Shown: positions 1 through 9,569, counted from the stretch's first letter. The stretch is DNA of 64,000 bases from Actinomycetota bacterium (GCA_018268465.1 JAFDWN010000033.1:1-64000); one strand, 5' to 3'. Translations and numbers: made by a program. The notes: generated by a model from the letters alone, not told the origin.

Positions 1-192
1 GGTACTTTTTCATGGCCACGGACATCACGCCGCGGTCTCCGGTCTCCGATCATTGCCGTGCAGCCAGCCAATGAAGGTATTTCGGAGTCGGACCAGAGAG
101 ACTTCTGGAGCCTGACTCGTGTGGATGCTGACAAACTCGACAGTTGCGGACGGGCGTTACCGATAGGCTGGATTTTTCCGAAGGGGGCTGCA

Positions 193-1839
193 ATGCGTGA
201 GAACCTGATCGTCAGCACTCCTAGTGCGTACGCCTATCCGTTGCTCGTCAAGCAGCTGCTCACCAACTCGCTGAGTTTGTACGGAGATCAGATGATCACC
301 TATCGCGGCGAGGTTCGCTATACCTACCGCGACTTCCGTCGGCGCGTCGGCCAGCTCGCCTCGGCTCTGGAGGGCCTTGGCGTACGGCATGGATCGACCG
401 TGGCAGTGATGGATTGGGACAGCCACCGATATCTGGAGAGCTACTTTGCGATCCCGATGATGGGGGCGACGCTGTTCACCGTGAACGTCCGGCTCGCGCC
501 ACACCAGATCGCCTACGCGCTCAACGATTCGGAAGCCGAGATCGTGCTCGTGCATGCCGATTTCATGCCGATACTGGAAGCTGTCAAGGGCGAGCTGACA
601 CGTGTGCGCGAGGTGGTCGTGCTTGCCGACGGCCAGGCGTTGCCGGCGAGCAGCTGGGCGATCGCGGGCGAATACGAGGAGCTCGTCGGGCAGGCGTCAC
701 CTCACTTCGAGTTCGGCGACTTCGACGAGAACACCAAGGCCGCCACCTTTTACACCAGCGGAACGACCGGCGATCCGAAGGGTGTCTACTACAGCCATCG
801 CCAGATCGTGCTGCACACGATGGCAACCGCAATGACATTGTGCGCGCCGCGCGCGGGGCAGCGGCTCCACCGCGAGGACGTGTACATGCCGATCACGCCG
901 ATGTTCCATGTGCTCGCGTGGGGTATCCCGTTCGTCGCGTTGACTCTTGGCCTGAAGATCGTGCTCCCTGGCCGATACGTGCCCGCGGATCTGCTGGAAT
1001 TGAAGCGGTCCGAGGGGGTTACGTTCTCGCACTGTGTGCCGACCATTCTGCAGATGTTGCTGCAGGCTGCCGACGAGACCAGACAGGATCTGTCGGACTG
1101 GACGATGATCATCGGAGGCGCGAAGTTCCCGCCCGCATTGTGCCGGGCCGCCAGAGCCAAAGGCATCGACATCTTCGCCGGTTCCGGCATGTCCGAGACC
1201 GGCCCGATCATCACGCTCGCGCAGATTCCGCCCGGTGTCACCCCGGCCGACGCCGACGACGATGTGCGGCGCCGCTCGCACACCGGGCCGCCAGTACCCT
1301 TTGTCGACCTGAGGGTAGTCGATGCGCAGATGCGCGACGTGCCGCGCGACGGGCAGACGCAGGGTGAGATCGTCCTGCGCGCACCGTATCTCACCCAGGG
1401 CTACTTCAAGCTGCCGCAGGCCTCCGAGGAATTGTGGGCGGGCGGTTACCTGCACACCCAGGATGTCGCGGTGGTGGCGCCAGACGGCGCCGTGCAGATG
1501 GTCGACCGCATCAAGGACATCATCAAGACCGGCGGCGAGTGGGTGTCGTCCATCGGGCTCGAGTCGCTGATCTGCGACGTGCCGGCTGTGCAGGAAGCCG
1601 CGGTTATCGGTGTCAAGGACGACAAGTGGGGGGAACGGCCGATGGCGTTCGTCGTCCGCAAGCCCGACGCGACGGTCGACGCGGCCGCCATCCGCGATCA
1701 CCTGCTGGCTGCGGTCGAGTCGAACCGCATCAGCAGGTACGCGGTGCCCGAGATCGACCGCATCACGTTCGTCGCCGCAATCCCGAAGACAAGCGTCGGC
1801 AAGATCGACAAGAAAGTGCTACGCGAGCGCAACGCCTGA
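193..1839 (+). CDS. Fatty-acid--CoA ligase (AMP-binding, medium/long chain), FadD family
   Basis: A 548-residue adenylate-forming enzyme that activates a fatty or other carboxylic acid to its AMP ester and then its CoA thioester in the cytoplasm. The P-loop YTSGTTGDPKG is at about residues 187-197, the SGMSETGP motif near 330, and the C-terminal KTSVGKIDKK carries the adenylation lysine. The usual TGD hinge motif reads TQD (LHTQDVA), a variation I note without knowing its effect. The frame is open from 58, but the ATG at 193 has a strong AAGGGGG ribosome site just upstream and begins at the usual family N-terminus, so I chose it. No operon partner is evident; the next 350 bases are non-coding. 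Substrate cannot be told from sequence. Confidence 0.9.
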   Translation: MRENLIVSTPSAYAYPLLVKQLLTNSLSLYGDQMITYRGEVRYTYRDFRRRVGQLASALEGLGVRHGSTVAVMDWDSHRYLESYFAIPMMGATLFTVNVRLAPHQIAYALNDSEAEIVLVHADFMPILEAVKGELTRVREVVVLADGQALPASSWAIAGEYEELVGQASPHFEFGDFDENTKAATFYTSGTTGDPKGVYYSHRQIVLHTMATAMTLCAPRAGQRLHREDVYMPITPMFHVLAWGIPFVALTLGLKIVLPGRYVPADLLELKRSEGVTFSHCVPTILQMLLQAADETRQDLSDWTMIIGGAKFPPALCRAARAKGIDIFAGSGMSETGPIITLAQIPPGVTPADADDDVRRRSHTGPPVPFVDLRVVDAQMRDVPRDGQTQGEIVLRAPYLTQGYFKLPQASEELWAGGYLHTQDVAVVAPDGAVQMVDRIKDIIKTGGEWVSSIGLESLICDVPAVQEAAVIGVKDDKWGERPMAFVVRKPDATVDAAAIRDHLLAAVESNRISRYAVPEIDRITFVAAIPKTSVGKIDKKVLRERNA

Positions 1840-2006
1840 TACGAACGTGGCGATGTCAAGGTCAACCACCCGCACAGTCCAGATCAGTCGGTGCGCTGCA
1901 CCTTCCACGACTTTCGGCTGTTCATCACCCACGCCTTACCGGCTCGTGGACTCGACAAGGGTGGCTACCACTCCCCCTCGTCCAGTACAGCTGCCGCCGG
2001 TACGGA

Positions 2007-2094
2007 ACCGCCAATTAGATTGAGACACAAGAGCCCACAGGGTCTCAAACAAACTGGCGGTTACCAGCAACCGCCCGCCAACTAGATTGAGACC
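2007..2094. repeat. Three copies of a ~20-bp repeat (two direct, one inverted) with a hairpin
   Basis: This lies in the 350-base gene-free stretch 1840-2190. Unit 1 is 2007-2026 (+), unit 2 is 2041-2061 (reverse orientation) and unit 3 is 2074-2094 (+). Units 1 and 3 share CGCCA, one A, one variable base, then TAGATTGAGAC, 17 of 18 positions identical. Unit 2, reverse-complemented, shares the outer ACCGCCA and TTGAGAC blocks with a more divergent centre. Between units 2 and 3 is a perfect 7-bp stem (GGCGGTT 2056-2062 with AACCGCC 2069-2075, 6-nt loop). Multiple short repeats of this kind are known at the ends of some insertion sequences (IS21 family for example), so an IS-end remnant or small non-autonomous element is possible. 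No transposase is visible. The rest of 1840-2190 shows nothing I can name. Confidence 0.6.
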
Positions 2095-2190
2095 GGACAC
2101 CGAGGTCACGGGCAGGGCAACCAGTGCCGTGAAGCCCGCTGCGATGCAGCGCAGCTGCATGAAGGACCTTCAGTGTCCGCGGCGGTCCAT

Positions 2191-2616
2191 TCACCCGCCG
2201 AGGGCGGTGGCATTGGCGTGTGCATACAGCGCGTCGAGGACGGCCGCTGCGGCTTCATCGACGGTAGCCAGGGCGAATTCGATGGCATCGAGCGCGTAGG
2301 CCTCGGCAAGGTCGGCGTCGGATCGGGCGACGTCGGCGTCGATCTTGGCGCACTTCTCGTCGAGGTCCGTCTTCACCTTCGCCAAGTGGGATTGCCACTG
2401 GTCGCGGACGTCCTGCCAGCGCGACTCTGCCTGGCGCCGAACCTGACCGGCTTCGGCACCCAACCGATCAGCTGAGGCGGCTGCGCGGTCTCTGGCGCAT
2501 GCGACGTCCTCGGCGAGTCGATCTCTCGTACGTTCCACCGATTCCTTGAGGTGGTCCGACGCGGCGTGGGCACGATGCGCTATCTCGTCGAAACGCGCGT
2601 TGAGATTGCGGCACAT
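2191..2616 (-). CDS. Hypothetical 141-aa alpha-helical/coiled-coil protein
   Basis: Not a family I recognise. The protein is almost wholly predicted helix, with heptad-like spacing and many Ala, Arg, Asp and Glu residues (for example HAASDHLKESVERTRDRLAE and SRWQDVRDQWQSHLAKVKTD), and has no signal peptide or membrane segment. The ATG at 2616 has an AAGGAG ribosome site at the right distance, which supports a real gene. It is cytoplasmic, possibly a structural or binding protein resembling apolipoprotein-like or DUF-type mycobacterial helical proteins. It lies 42 bases downstream of the CoA-transferase gene on the same strand and could be co-transcribed with it, but nothing ties the functions together. 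Confidence 0.7.
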   Translation of the reverse strand: MCRNLNARFDEIAHRAHAASDHLKESVERTRDRLAEDVACARDRAAASADRLGAEAGQVRRQAESRWQDVRDQWQSHLAKVKTDLDEKCAKIDADVARSDADLAEAYALDAIEFALATVDEAAAAVLDALYAHANATALGG

Positions 2617-2658
2617 GGTGAACTCCTTACCGGATTGGTGTGCCGGGGACTCTGGTGC

Positions 2659-4248
2659 TCACGGTTGACGCCGCGCTTCTTCGACGAGCTTCATCAGCAG
2701 TGGTGAGGCCAGGCTGAGCCCACCGCCACCGTCGCCGCGGTCTTCGATCCCGTAGCACGGGACGAGTCCGCGGATCATGTTCTCGCGAGCCAGCTTGGAC
2801 GGAGAGTGCGGGACGTCGATTCCGCCGACGCTCGGCTTCGATACCGACCAACCGGCGGTGTCCGCAGTGGTGGCGGGCCAGTTGGTGGCACGTTCGGCGT
2901 ACGAGGGGGTGTGGCTGAACGCGACCGTGGGAGACAGTCGAGTAAATATGCCCGACGCACCGACCTGGTCGACTCCGAAATCGACCAGGTCGGCTGTGCT
3001 CACCGGTGCGTACTCCTCGTTATCCTGCGGCGCAAGGAATCTCAACGCCTCCATGGAACAACGGGTGAGCGACGCACCGACCCGCCAGCATCCGCCGTCC
3101 TCTTCGCGAACGGCTAGGGCGGCGACGGCCCCGATCGCGCCGAGGTAGCCGGTGAGGTAGTCGTTCATCAATACGGACACGACGGTCGGCGCTGGGAGAC
3201 CTTGGGAGTGGGTGTGCATCACACCGGTGACCGCTTGAGCGATCTGTTCGAACCCACGCCGGTGATGCCACGGGGTGCCCGCGGCGTAGCACGCTGCCTC
3301 GGCTACCACCAAGTTTGGGTTGATTCGTCGCAGGACCTCGTCATCGAGGCCCAAGCGGCTCAACGCCGCCGGACGTTGACTCGACACCAGCACGTCGGCG
3401 TCAGCCAACAGATCACAGAAACGACTGAAGCCCCTGCGCCCCTTGATGTCTAGCGCGATGTTGCGCTTACCCCAACTCACGTCGAGCCACAGCGGCAACA
3501 CCCAGTCGCCGACTGGCGGCTGAACTTTGATCACATCGGCACCCTGCTCGGCCAGCAGCCTCCCGACGGTCGGTCCGGCGACGAGATGGGTAAGTTCGAC
3601 GACCCGCACACCCTCCAACGGCCGGTGCTGCGCAGGACCCAGCCGACGGTTGCCCCCGACGTGCAGACGATCGATGTCGACCATGGCGCGCCCCGCGGTG
3701 GCGGTACCCTGGGGCAGATCGAGCCATTCCTGCGGGCTACGCACGATCCCCAGCGCCAAACCCGCAGCAGCGGCCTCGTCTTCTAGGCGTTGTGCGGTCT
3801 TCTTCTCCACCGCCGACTGGATGGCCACCGCGGTGTTCGCACAGTCGAGGTACGCGAGCAACGCGTCTCGTAGATGCGGGTGCAACCCGATCATGTGGAC
3901 ATAACGGTCATCGGCGGTGCGATACGTCCCGTTGTCGGGACCAATAGGCCAGGTGTCCAATAATGTGCCGTAACCGTTCAGGAAGTGCAGCTGCCCGGAG
4001 TTGAGCGCCAACCCGCAATGGCGCCGATTGAGCGTCATCGTCTGGGCCGGCAGGCCTCGCATGGTGCCGATGTGTTCGACCACCGAGCCGAACGCTGCCA
4101 TCACCCCCACGGCGTAGTCGTGAATCTTGATGGGGCTCCGTGAGTACGCCACCCCGGGCTCGACGGTGAGCTTCGCCGGGTCCACCGCAAAGGGCAACGC
4201 GGCCGTGACGGATTGGTAGCTCGCTAGCTGGAGCGGTTCGGTGATCAC
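2659..4248 (-). CDS. Class III CoA transferase (CaiB/BaiF family), two-part 529-aa form
   Basis: Transfers CoA between carboxylic acids. The canonical N-terminal block of the family (GVRVVELTHLVAGPTVGRLL, then EQGADVIKV) does not open the protein but sits at residues 213-241. It leads to the likely catalytic aspartate Asp363 in MNDYLTG. Ahead of it, residues 1-190 resemble the later half of a CaiB subunit, with a second copy of the same motif (Asp44 in HDYAVGVMAAFG) and the GxYRTADDRYV and EEWLDLPQG-like elements. The arrangement therefore looks permuted or like a fused partial duplicate. GTG start chosen; AAGAGGCGA lies 5' of it. It is divergent from the PucR-type regulator at 4386, which may control it. 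Confidence 0.85.
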   Translation of the reverse strand: MITEPLQLASYQSVTAALPFAVDPAKLTVEPGVAYSRSPIKIHDYAVGVMAAFGSVVEHIGTMRGLPAQTMTLNRRHCGLALNSGQLHFLNGYGTLLDTWPIGPDNGTYRTADDRYVHMIGLHPHLRDALLAYLDCANTAVAIQSAVEKKTAQRLEDEAAAAGLALGIVRSPQEWLDLPQGTATAGRAMVDIDRLHVGGNRRLGPAQHRPLEGVRVVELTHLVAGPTVGRLLAEQGADVIKVQPPVGDWVLPLWLDVSWGKRNIALDIKGRRGFSRFCDLLADADVLVSSQRPAALSRLGLDDEVLRRINPNLVVAEAACYAAGTPWHHRRGFEQIAQAVTGVMHTHSQGLPAPTVVSVLMNDYLTGYLGAIGAVAALAVREEDGGCWRVGASLTRCSMEALRFLAPQDNEEYAPVSTADLVDFGVDQVGASGIFTRLSPTVAFSHTPSYAERATNWPATTADTAGWSVSKPSVGGIDVPHSPSKLARENMIRGLVPCYGIEDRGDGGGGLSLASPLLMKLVEEARRQP

Positions 4249-4385
4249 TGGGTCGCCTCTTGGTCATCAATGATTAAGCAGAACAACTGCTTTCGCGGAT
4301 TCGCTGCGAAACCGCAAGACTTATCGTCGCGGAGCGTGCCCGTCGTGTCGATGGACGTGGTGCCAAGCTGAGGCCTCGGGTTGTT

Positions 4386-5624
4386 GTGACCGCGAACAAC
4401 GAAGACGGGTCGCCGGCGTGCCTTAAGCTTGGATTCGTGGCCGCAGCAGAGGTCGACGCGCAGGTCGCAACGATCGGCGCGCTGCTCAACGAGCAGTTCG
4501 ACGCCCTAGTCGCCAAGGTTGTGGCCACCATACGCGCCGAGGTGCCGTTCTACCGCAATCTCGAGGTGATACCGCACGACGTTCTTGTGGCTGACACCCG
4601 CGACAAACTGCGCGCGGTCTTCGACGCGATCGCGACCGGTGAGGATTTCGACCCGACGTCGGCGGTCGCCACTGGCGGCAACCGCGCGGCCGCTGGGGTT
4701 CCACTGCCCGCGGTGATGCAAGCGTTTCGGGTGGCCACCCACATCCTTTGGGATGTGATGATCGAACTGTCCGGCGCACATCCTGGCATCAGTGGTCAGG
4801 CGCTCATCGTGGCGACGGCGCAGTTCTGGCGGGCCCAGGACCTGTACACCGACACGATGGCGTCTGCGTACCGGCAACAGGCCGCGCAGCAGGTGATCGA
4901 CGACGAAGCCGAACGTGCGGCGCTGACCGAAGCGCTGCTCGACGGACGTCCCACGGGCGATTACGGACTCTGGGACATTGCCCAACTGCTGCGCATCCCT
5001 GCCCGAGGTCCCTATTTGGTCGTTGCCGCCGCGACTCCGGCGGTCGGCAAACAGGCACTCCCTGGCATCACCGAGCTACTGCGCAGCGCCGACGTGTACT
5101 CGGCGTGGCGGCTTCTTCCCGACTTTCAGACCGGAATCGCGCACATCCCCTCGATCGCCGCGCGGGACAACCTGTTGGGGTTGTTATCGCGTGTGGCAAG
5201 CACTCCGGTCGGTGTCAGCCCGTTGTTCGACGACCTCGCCGACACCGCGCAGGCGTTGCGATACGCGCGCATCGCGTTGGCTGCCCGCGCCACCGCCGAC
5301 GAGCACGTCGTCGTCTTCGACGATTCGGTACTCGGCGTCGCAGCCGTAAGCGCACCCGAGGTCGGCGGCAAGCTGGCGCGCATCGTGCTAGGGGCCTTCC
5401 GGGATCTCGCGGGCGACGAGCGCGAGCTGCTGGTCGATACGTTCAATGCGTGGCTCGACAACGGCGGGTCGGTGGCCAAGGCCGCCGCCCAACTGTTCTG
5501 CCATCCCAACACCGTGCGGTACCGGTTGCGTCGCATCGAGGAGCGCACTGGCCGATCGCTTTCGCAGCCGCGCGAACTCGCCGAGCTATGCCTGGCATTC
5601 GAGATCTACCAGCACTCGCCGTAG
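4386..5624 (+). CDS. PucR-family transcriptional regulator (CdaR-like, C-terminal HTH)
   Basis: A 412-residue transcription factor. The last ~70 residues hold the PucR C-terminal helix-turn-helix (TFNAWLDNGGSVAKAAAQLF, then HPNTVRYRLRRIEERTG), preceded by a GGDEF-like/CdaR middle region (about 165-330) and an N-terminal helical sensor region (about 20-150). Members control purine, aromatic or other catabolic genes. Gene position suggests that the target is the divergent CoA-transferase gene (137 bases between starts), but no operator could be picked out. The GTG at 4386 is the longest start; another GTG at 4437 is equally plausible, as neither has a good ribosome site. Confidence 0.8.
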   Translation: MTANNEDGSPACLKLGFVAAAEVDAQVATIGALLNEQFDALVAKVVATIRAEVPFYRNLEVIPHDVLVADTRDKLRAVFDAIATGEDFDPTSAVATGGNRAAAGVPLPAVMQAFRVATHILWDVMIELSGAHPGISGQALIVATAQFWRAQDLYTDTMASAYRQQAAQQVIDDEAERAALTEALLDGRPTGDYGLWDIAQLLRIPARGPYLVVAAATPAVGKQALPGITELLRSADVYSAWRLLPDFQTGIAHIPSIAARDNLLGLLSRVASTPVGVSPLFDDLADTAQALRYARIALAARATADEHVVVFDDSVLGVAAVSAPEVGGKLARIVLGAFRDLAGDERELLVDTFNAWLDNGGSVAKAAAQLFCHPNTVRYRLRRIEERTGRSLSQPRELAELCLAFEIYQHSP

Positions 5625-5738
5625 CGAATTGTTCCCGTGCACACCGATGCGCCTCTGGTGTTGTTCGCGCGGCCATCGACCTGTGTGTCCGGACCGTTGA
5701 CGATGGGTGCTGCTACTCGACTACCGGGAAGGGCGCCG

Positions 5739-6290
5739 ATGAACGTCAGCACTGATCACAGTCCGCTTGTACGGCTGGGTAATTCGGGCATAGTGGCTGG
5801 TATCCTCTCGGCTGTTCTGGGCGCTGTCGTGCTGGCCTGGCCCGACGTCAGCATCGCCGTGGCGGCGGCGCTCTTCGGCGCTTATCTGCTCGTCAGCGGT
5901 GTGGGTCAGGTCGTCGCGGCGTTCGGACTACCCGCCGCGACGAGCGCGGGTCGCGTGTTGATGTTCATCAGTGGTGCGGCAGCTCTCATCCTGGCCGTAC
6001 TCTGCTTCCGTGACCTGTCGGAATCGATTCTGCTGCTGTCGATCTGGATCGGAGTCGGGTTTATCTTTCGCGGCACCGCCGCGGTGGCCATGGCAGTCTC
6101 AGACGTGACGACCCGGGCTCGTTGGTGGCTCGGCCTTTCGGGAGCCAGCACCATCGTGGCGGGATTCTTCATGCTCGGCTATCCCATCACGTCACTGCGG
6201 CTGCTCGCACTCGTTGCAGGGGCGTGGCTCGTCGTCCTCGGGGTCATCGAGATCGCAGCTAGCGTCCAACTACGCAACTCCGCTGTCTGA
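5739..6290 (+). CDS. HdeD-family (DUF308) integral membrane protein
   Basis: A 183-residue protein with about six transmembrane helices in three helical-hairpin repeats, typical of the HdeD/DUF308 family. E. coli HdeD is linked to acid resistance; the mycobacterial proteins are uncharacterised. The open frame reaches back to 5637, but the ATG at 5739 begins just before the first membrane helix (residues ~15-35) and has GGGAAGGG upstream. It stands alone between the PucR regulator and a hydrolase gene on the same strand. Confidence 0.8.
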   Translation: MNVSTDHSPLVRLGNSGIVAGILSAVLGAVVLAWPDVSIAVAAALFGAYLLVSGVGQVVAAFGLPAATSAGRVLMFISGAAALILAVLCFRDLSESILLLSIWIGVGFIFRGTAAVAMAVSDVTTRARWWLGLSGASTIVAGFFMLGYPITSLRLLALVAGAWLVVLGVIEIAASVQLRNSAV

Positions 6291-6349
6291 CGACGTAAAG
6301 GACGGCTGGTGACTGCCAACGCTTTCACGTCGGAAGGAGTCCTTGGACA

Positions 6350-7216
6350 ATGACAGATTTCACCGATTCGCTGAGCGCGGACGAGATGGCCGATATCGAA
6401 CGGGCCAACGCGTCAGGCCGGACGCCCGTGGTCTTCGTGCACGGCCTGTGGCTGTTGTCCAGCAGCTGGCAGCGCTGGCGCAACCTGTTCGAGGACGCCG
6501 GGTACGCGACGGTCGCGCCCGGCTGGCCGGACGATCCAACATCGGTCGAGCGGGCCCGCAACGCCCCAGAGGCCTTCGCGCACAAGACGGTGCAAGCCGC
6601 CACCGAGCACTACGCCAGCGCGATCGGGCTGCTGGCCAGGCGGCCGGCAGTCGTCGGGCACTCCTTCGGTGGGCTGATCGCGCAGAAGATTGCCGGTGCA
6701 GGCCTGTCGGCCGCCACCGTCGCCATAGACAACGCTCCGTTCAAAGGCGTCTTGCCCCTGCCCCTGGCCGCGCTGAAGTCATCGGCGCCCGTGCTAGCCA
6801 ATCCCGCCAATCGCGGCCGAGCCGTCACGCTGTCGTTCGAGCAGTTCAAGTACGGCTGGGCAAACAACCTCGACGACGACGAGGCCATCGAGCTATACAA
6901 CACCTTCCACGTTCCCGCCGCCGGGGCGCCAGTCTTCCAGGCGGCCTTGGCCAATCTCAACGTGTTCGGTGGTGAGACCGCGGTCGATCATGACAATCCG
7001 GATCGCGGCCCGTTACTCATCATCGCAGGCGAGAACGATAACACCGTTCCACTGGCGATCACCAACGCCACTTATAAGATTCAGTCGCGAAACCCCGGCG
7101 TCACGGAGATCGCGTACCTGCCGGACCGCGGTCACTCCCTGGTGATAGACCACGGCTGGCTCGAAGTCGCGACCGCTGCACTCGATTTCGTCAGGCGGTT
7201 CATGCCGACGAGGTGA
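6350..7216 (+). CDS. Alpha/beta hydrolase
   Basis: A 288-residue serine hydrolase of the alpha/beta fold. Visible are the oxyanion-hole region VFVHGLWLLSSSWQRW (about 23-40), the nucleophile elbow GHSFGG (about 103-108), an acid in LIIAGENDNTVP (about 222-233), and the catalytic histidine in PDRGHSLVIDHGW near 263. The ATG at 6350 follows GGAAGGAG at optimal spacing. The protein has no signal peptide, so it should be cytoplasmic. The substrate is unknown; members range from esterases to haloperoxidase-like and dehalogenase-like enzymes. Confidence 0.85.
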   Translation: MTDFTDSLSADEMADIERANASGRTPVVFVHGLWLLSSSWQRWRNLFEDAGYATVAPGWPDDPTSVERARNAPEAFAHKTVQAATEHYASAIGLLARRPAVVGHSFGGLIAQKIAGAGLSAATVAIDNAPFKGVLPLPLAALKSSAPVLANPANRGRAVTLSFEQFKYGWANNLDDDEAIELYNTFHVPAAGAPVFQAALANLNVFGGETAVDHDNPDRGPLLIIAGENDNTVPLAITNATYKIQSRNPGVTEIAYLPDRGHSLVIDHGWLEVATAALDFVRRFMPTR

Positions 7217-7395
7217 TTGATCGCGTATTGATGTCCACGCGGCTCCGGTCTTCCGGCACGCTCGCCTCGCGCCTCGATCCAAGCAGGATGCGACGGAATC
7301 AAAATGTGGCGGGTTGCTGGTGGAGCCAAGTCGGGCTGCGGTGCGGTCCTGCAGGGCGGATGCGCACGGATGGGGTAATGCGCATACGTGCGAGG

Positions 7396-7717
7396 ATGAT
7401 GCTCGCCGCGACGCGCGAATGGGCCATGACGCGGCTCGACCAGCAGCTCACGATCGCCGGACTCGCCGCACACGCGCAGATGTCGCCCCGCACGTTCCTG
7501 CGCCGGTTCACCGAAGAGACCGGCAGCACCCCGCTGCAGTGGATTCTGCGGGCACGGGTCGACACCGCCCGCGAACTCCTGGAGAGCACGAGGCTGTCGG
7601 TCGACCGCATCGCGGACCAGGTCGGCCTGGGAACCGTCGAACCTCCGACTGCATTTCCGCCGGCTCCTGGATGTGTCCCCCTCGGAGTACCGCGCCACCT
7701 TCTCCGGGCGGAGCTGA
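7396..7717 (+). pseudogene. AraC-family regulator remnant (C-terminal HTH, frameshifted)
   Basis: Two AraC-type helix-turn-helix motifs can be read, but only by changing frame. Frame 1 gives LTIAGLAAHAQMSPRTFLRR and then VDRIADQVGLGT, ending near 7633. The continuation PSNLRLHFRRLLDVSPSEYR is in the next frame and stops at the TGA 7715-7717. The roughly 200-residue N-terminal (DJ-1/PfpI-like) domain that normally precedes this HTH in GlxA-type regulators cannot be found upstream. The gene is therefore both truncated and frameshifted, and the region 7217-7395 shows no recognisable remains. Confidence 0.75.
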
Positions 7718-7754
7718 CCACCGTCATCATCGCCCGAGTGCCTGGAGCGTTCCG

Positions 7755-8762
7755 CTATGCGATGCGAGGGGGAAGCGCGACAGTTTCGCCCGCCACATCG
7801 ATCGCAACCTTGCCGTGGAGTGCATACGACCGCCTGTTCTCCAGGAGTTCATGAGCCTCGCCCATTCGGGCGAGCGGAAGAGTCGCGCCGATTACCGGCT
7901 TCACGAGACCGCGCTCGACCAGCGTGGTGAGTGCATCCAGCTTTCCCTGGTTCTGTTGGGTGAAGACGAAGTGGTAGGCGGCGTTGCGGCCCCACGCGTC
8001 GATGAGGTTCTGCGGCTGCGCGATGTCGACGATGCTGACGACGCGCCCGAAGTCGGCGAGCGTCAGCGGGCTCCGCGTCAGCGTGTCGCCGCCGATCGTG
8101 TCGAAGACGACATCGACACCCTTGCCTCGGGTTATCTCGGCCACGGCATCGACATAGTCGGTCGACGTGTAGTCGATCGCCTCATCCGCGCCGAGGGAGC
8201 GCACGAACTCATGGTCACCGGCTTTCGCGGTCGTGAGCACTCGTGCGCCGATCGCCTTCGCGATCTGGATCGCGATCGTCCCGACCCCGCCCGCACCGGC
8301 ATGGATGAGGATCGTCTCCCCCACGGTGAGCTGAGCTCGCGTCACCAGGGCCTCCCAGACCGTTCCGCCGACGAGAGTCAGGCTCGCCGCCTCCAGGTGG
8401 CTGAGGTTCTCCGGCTTCCGGCCGACGAGGTCGACGTCGGCGACATGCTGCTCGGCGTAGGAGCCCGGGCCGCCGAAGATCCGGGGCGTGTAGTACACCG
8501 CATCGCCGGCGCGGAACTCGGTCACGTGGGATCCGACTTCCTCGATCACTCCCGAAATGTCGTGCCCGATGATCGCGGGGACCGGCACATGATCCACGTA
8601 GTCTCCGCGACGGATCTGATAGTCGAGCGGGTTGACGGCGGTCGCATGGACGCGCACCCGTACCTGGCGGGGTTCGACTTGCGGTACGGCAACGTCGCGC
8701 AACTCGAAAGCATCGGCTCCTCCGAAACGGGCGAGCACAACGGCCTTCATCGCATCAGTCAT
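7755..8762 (-). CDS. NADP-dependent zinc-free medium-chain dehydrogenase (quinone oxidoreductase-like)
   Basis: A 335-residue member of the MDR superfamily that moves hydride between NAD(P)H and a quinone or enone. It has the GroES-like half with [12 protein letters not shown] (about 62-73) and the Rossmann half with [19 protein letters not shown] (about 151-169) and the C-terminal [17 protein letters not shown]. The cysteines that bind catalytic and structural zinc in alcohol dehydrogenases are absent, so it should be zinc independent. I start it at the ATG of [10 protein letters not shown] (8762), which has AGGAAG seven bases upstream, rather than the earlier ATG at 8777. It converges with the AraC remnant. 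Confidence 0.88.
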   Translation of the reverse strand: MTDAMKAVVLARFGGADAFELRDVAVPQVEPRQVRVRVHATAVNPLDYQIRRGDYVDHVPVPAIIGHDISGVIEEVGSHVTEFRAGDAVYYTPRIFGGPGSYAEQHVADVDLVGRKPENLSHLEAASLTLVGGTVWEALVTRAQLTVGETILIHAGAGGVGTIAIQIAKAIGARVLTTAKAGDHEFVRSLGADEAIDYTSTDYVDAVAEITRGKGVDVVFDTIGGDTLTRSPLTLADFGRVVSIVDIAQPQNLIDAWGRNAAYHFVFTQQNQGKLDALTTLVERGLVKPVIGATLPLARMGEAHELLENRRSYALHGKVAIDVAGETVALPPRIA

Positions 8763-8987
8763 ATCGATCTTCCTCATCGTGGTTCTGGGTGCGCGACGCG
8801 CCGGGACGGGCGGTTCTCGCTCTCAGTGTTGCCCGCACGATCGACACACTCCAGTGGCGGCAATGCCAATATCCGCGAGGATAGTGACACGCCTGCACTT
8901 CGCATTCCTCGTCGCGGTGTCACCGCGCAACGTTGCCTGCCGCCATTCCCGAAGTGACCTTGTCGCCGTACCCGCCGCTCAGGTCGG

Positions 8988-9569
8988 TCAACGGCGCACC
9001 TGATAGCGCAGGTGAAGCACCCGGTTGCCCTGAATCACGACGTCAGGATCCTCCAACAAATGTTGCGCGCGGACCGACCCGAAGTAGGGCTTGCCCGACC
9101 CGAACACCACCGGTACGACGTCCATGCGCACCTCGTCGACCAAACCCGCGGCAAGCACCTGGCCACCGACGTCGCCAGCGGCGACCTCGACGATGCGGTC
9201 ACCTGCAAATTCTTGCGCCTTGGCCACGGCTTCCTCGACACCGTCGACGAAGTGAAACGGCGCCTCGAGATCCCAGCCCTCGGGCTGCGGCCGGTGCGTC
9301 ACGACCACCACGTGGTCGATCCCGCTCGGAGGCTTCCCGTCCCAACCGTTCGTCAGGTCGAACACATGGCGACCGGCGACTGTCACTCCGATCTGGTCCC
9401 AGTATGGCCGGATGTAGTCGTAGGACCTCTGCGACACCTTCAAGACACCGGTGTCGTCCAACGGGACTTCGCCGCTGAGCAACCAGTCGAACAGCGGTCC
9501 GGGCAGGTCCTTCTCGTCCGCGACGAAGCCGTCTACCGATACGGAGCCGTACATGACTACCTTGCCCAC
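8988..9569 (-). CDS. Dihydrofolate reductase / RibD C-terminal domain family protein
   Basis: A 193-residue protein with the RibD_C/DHFR fold: start MYGSVSVDGFVADEKD (conserved SxDGF/Y), AGDVGGQVLAAGLVDEVRMD (nucleotide-binding and helix) and VVPVVFGSGKPYFG. Such proteins are NAD(P)H-dependent reductases of unknown substrate and are common as multiple paralogues in actinobacteria. GTG start at 9569. A second RibD-like gene lies immediately upstream on the same strand (9662-10277), and a third at 21378. Confidence 0.85.
   Translation of the reverse strand: MGKVVMYGSVSVDGFVADEKDLPGPLFDWLLSGEVPLDDTGVLKVSQRSYDYIRPYWDQIGVTVAGRHVFDLTNGWDGKPPSGIDHVVVVTHRPQPEGWDLEAPFHFVDGVEEAVAKAQEFAGDRIVEVAAGDVGGQVLAAGLVDEVRMDVVPVVFGSGKPYFGSVRAQHLLEDPDVVIQGNRVLHLRYQVRR

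Noticed and set aside
697..1701. Long antisense open frames over fadD and many other genes
   Set aside because: High-GC DNA keeps opposite frames open; they lack ribosome sites and recognisable domains.
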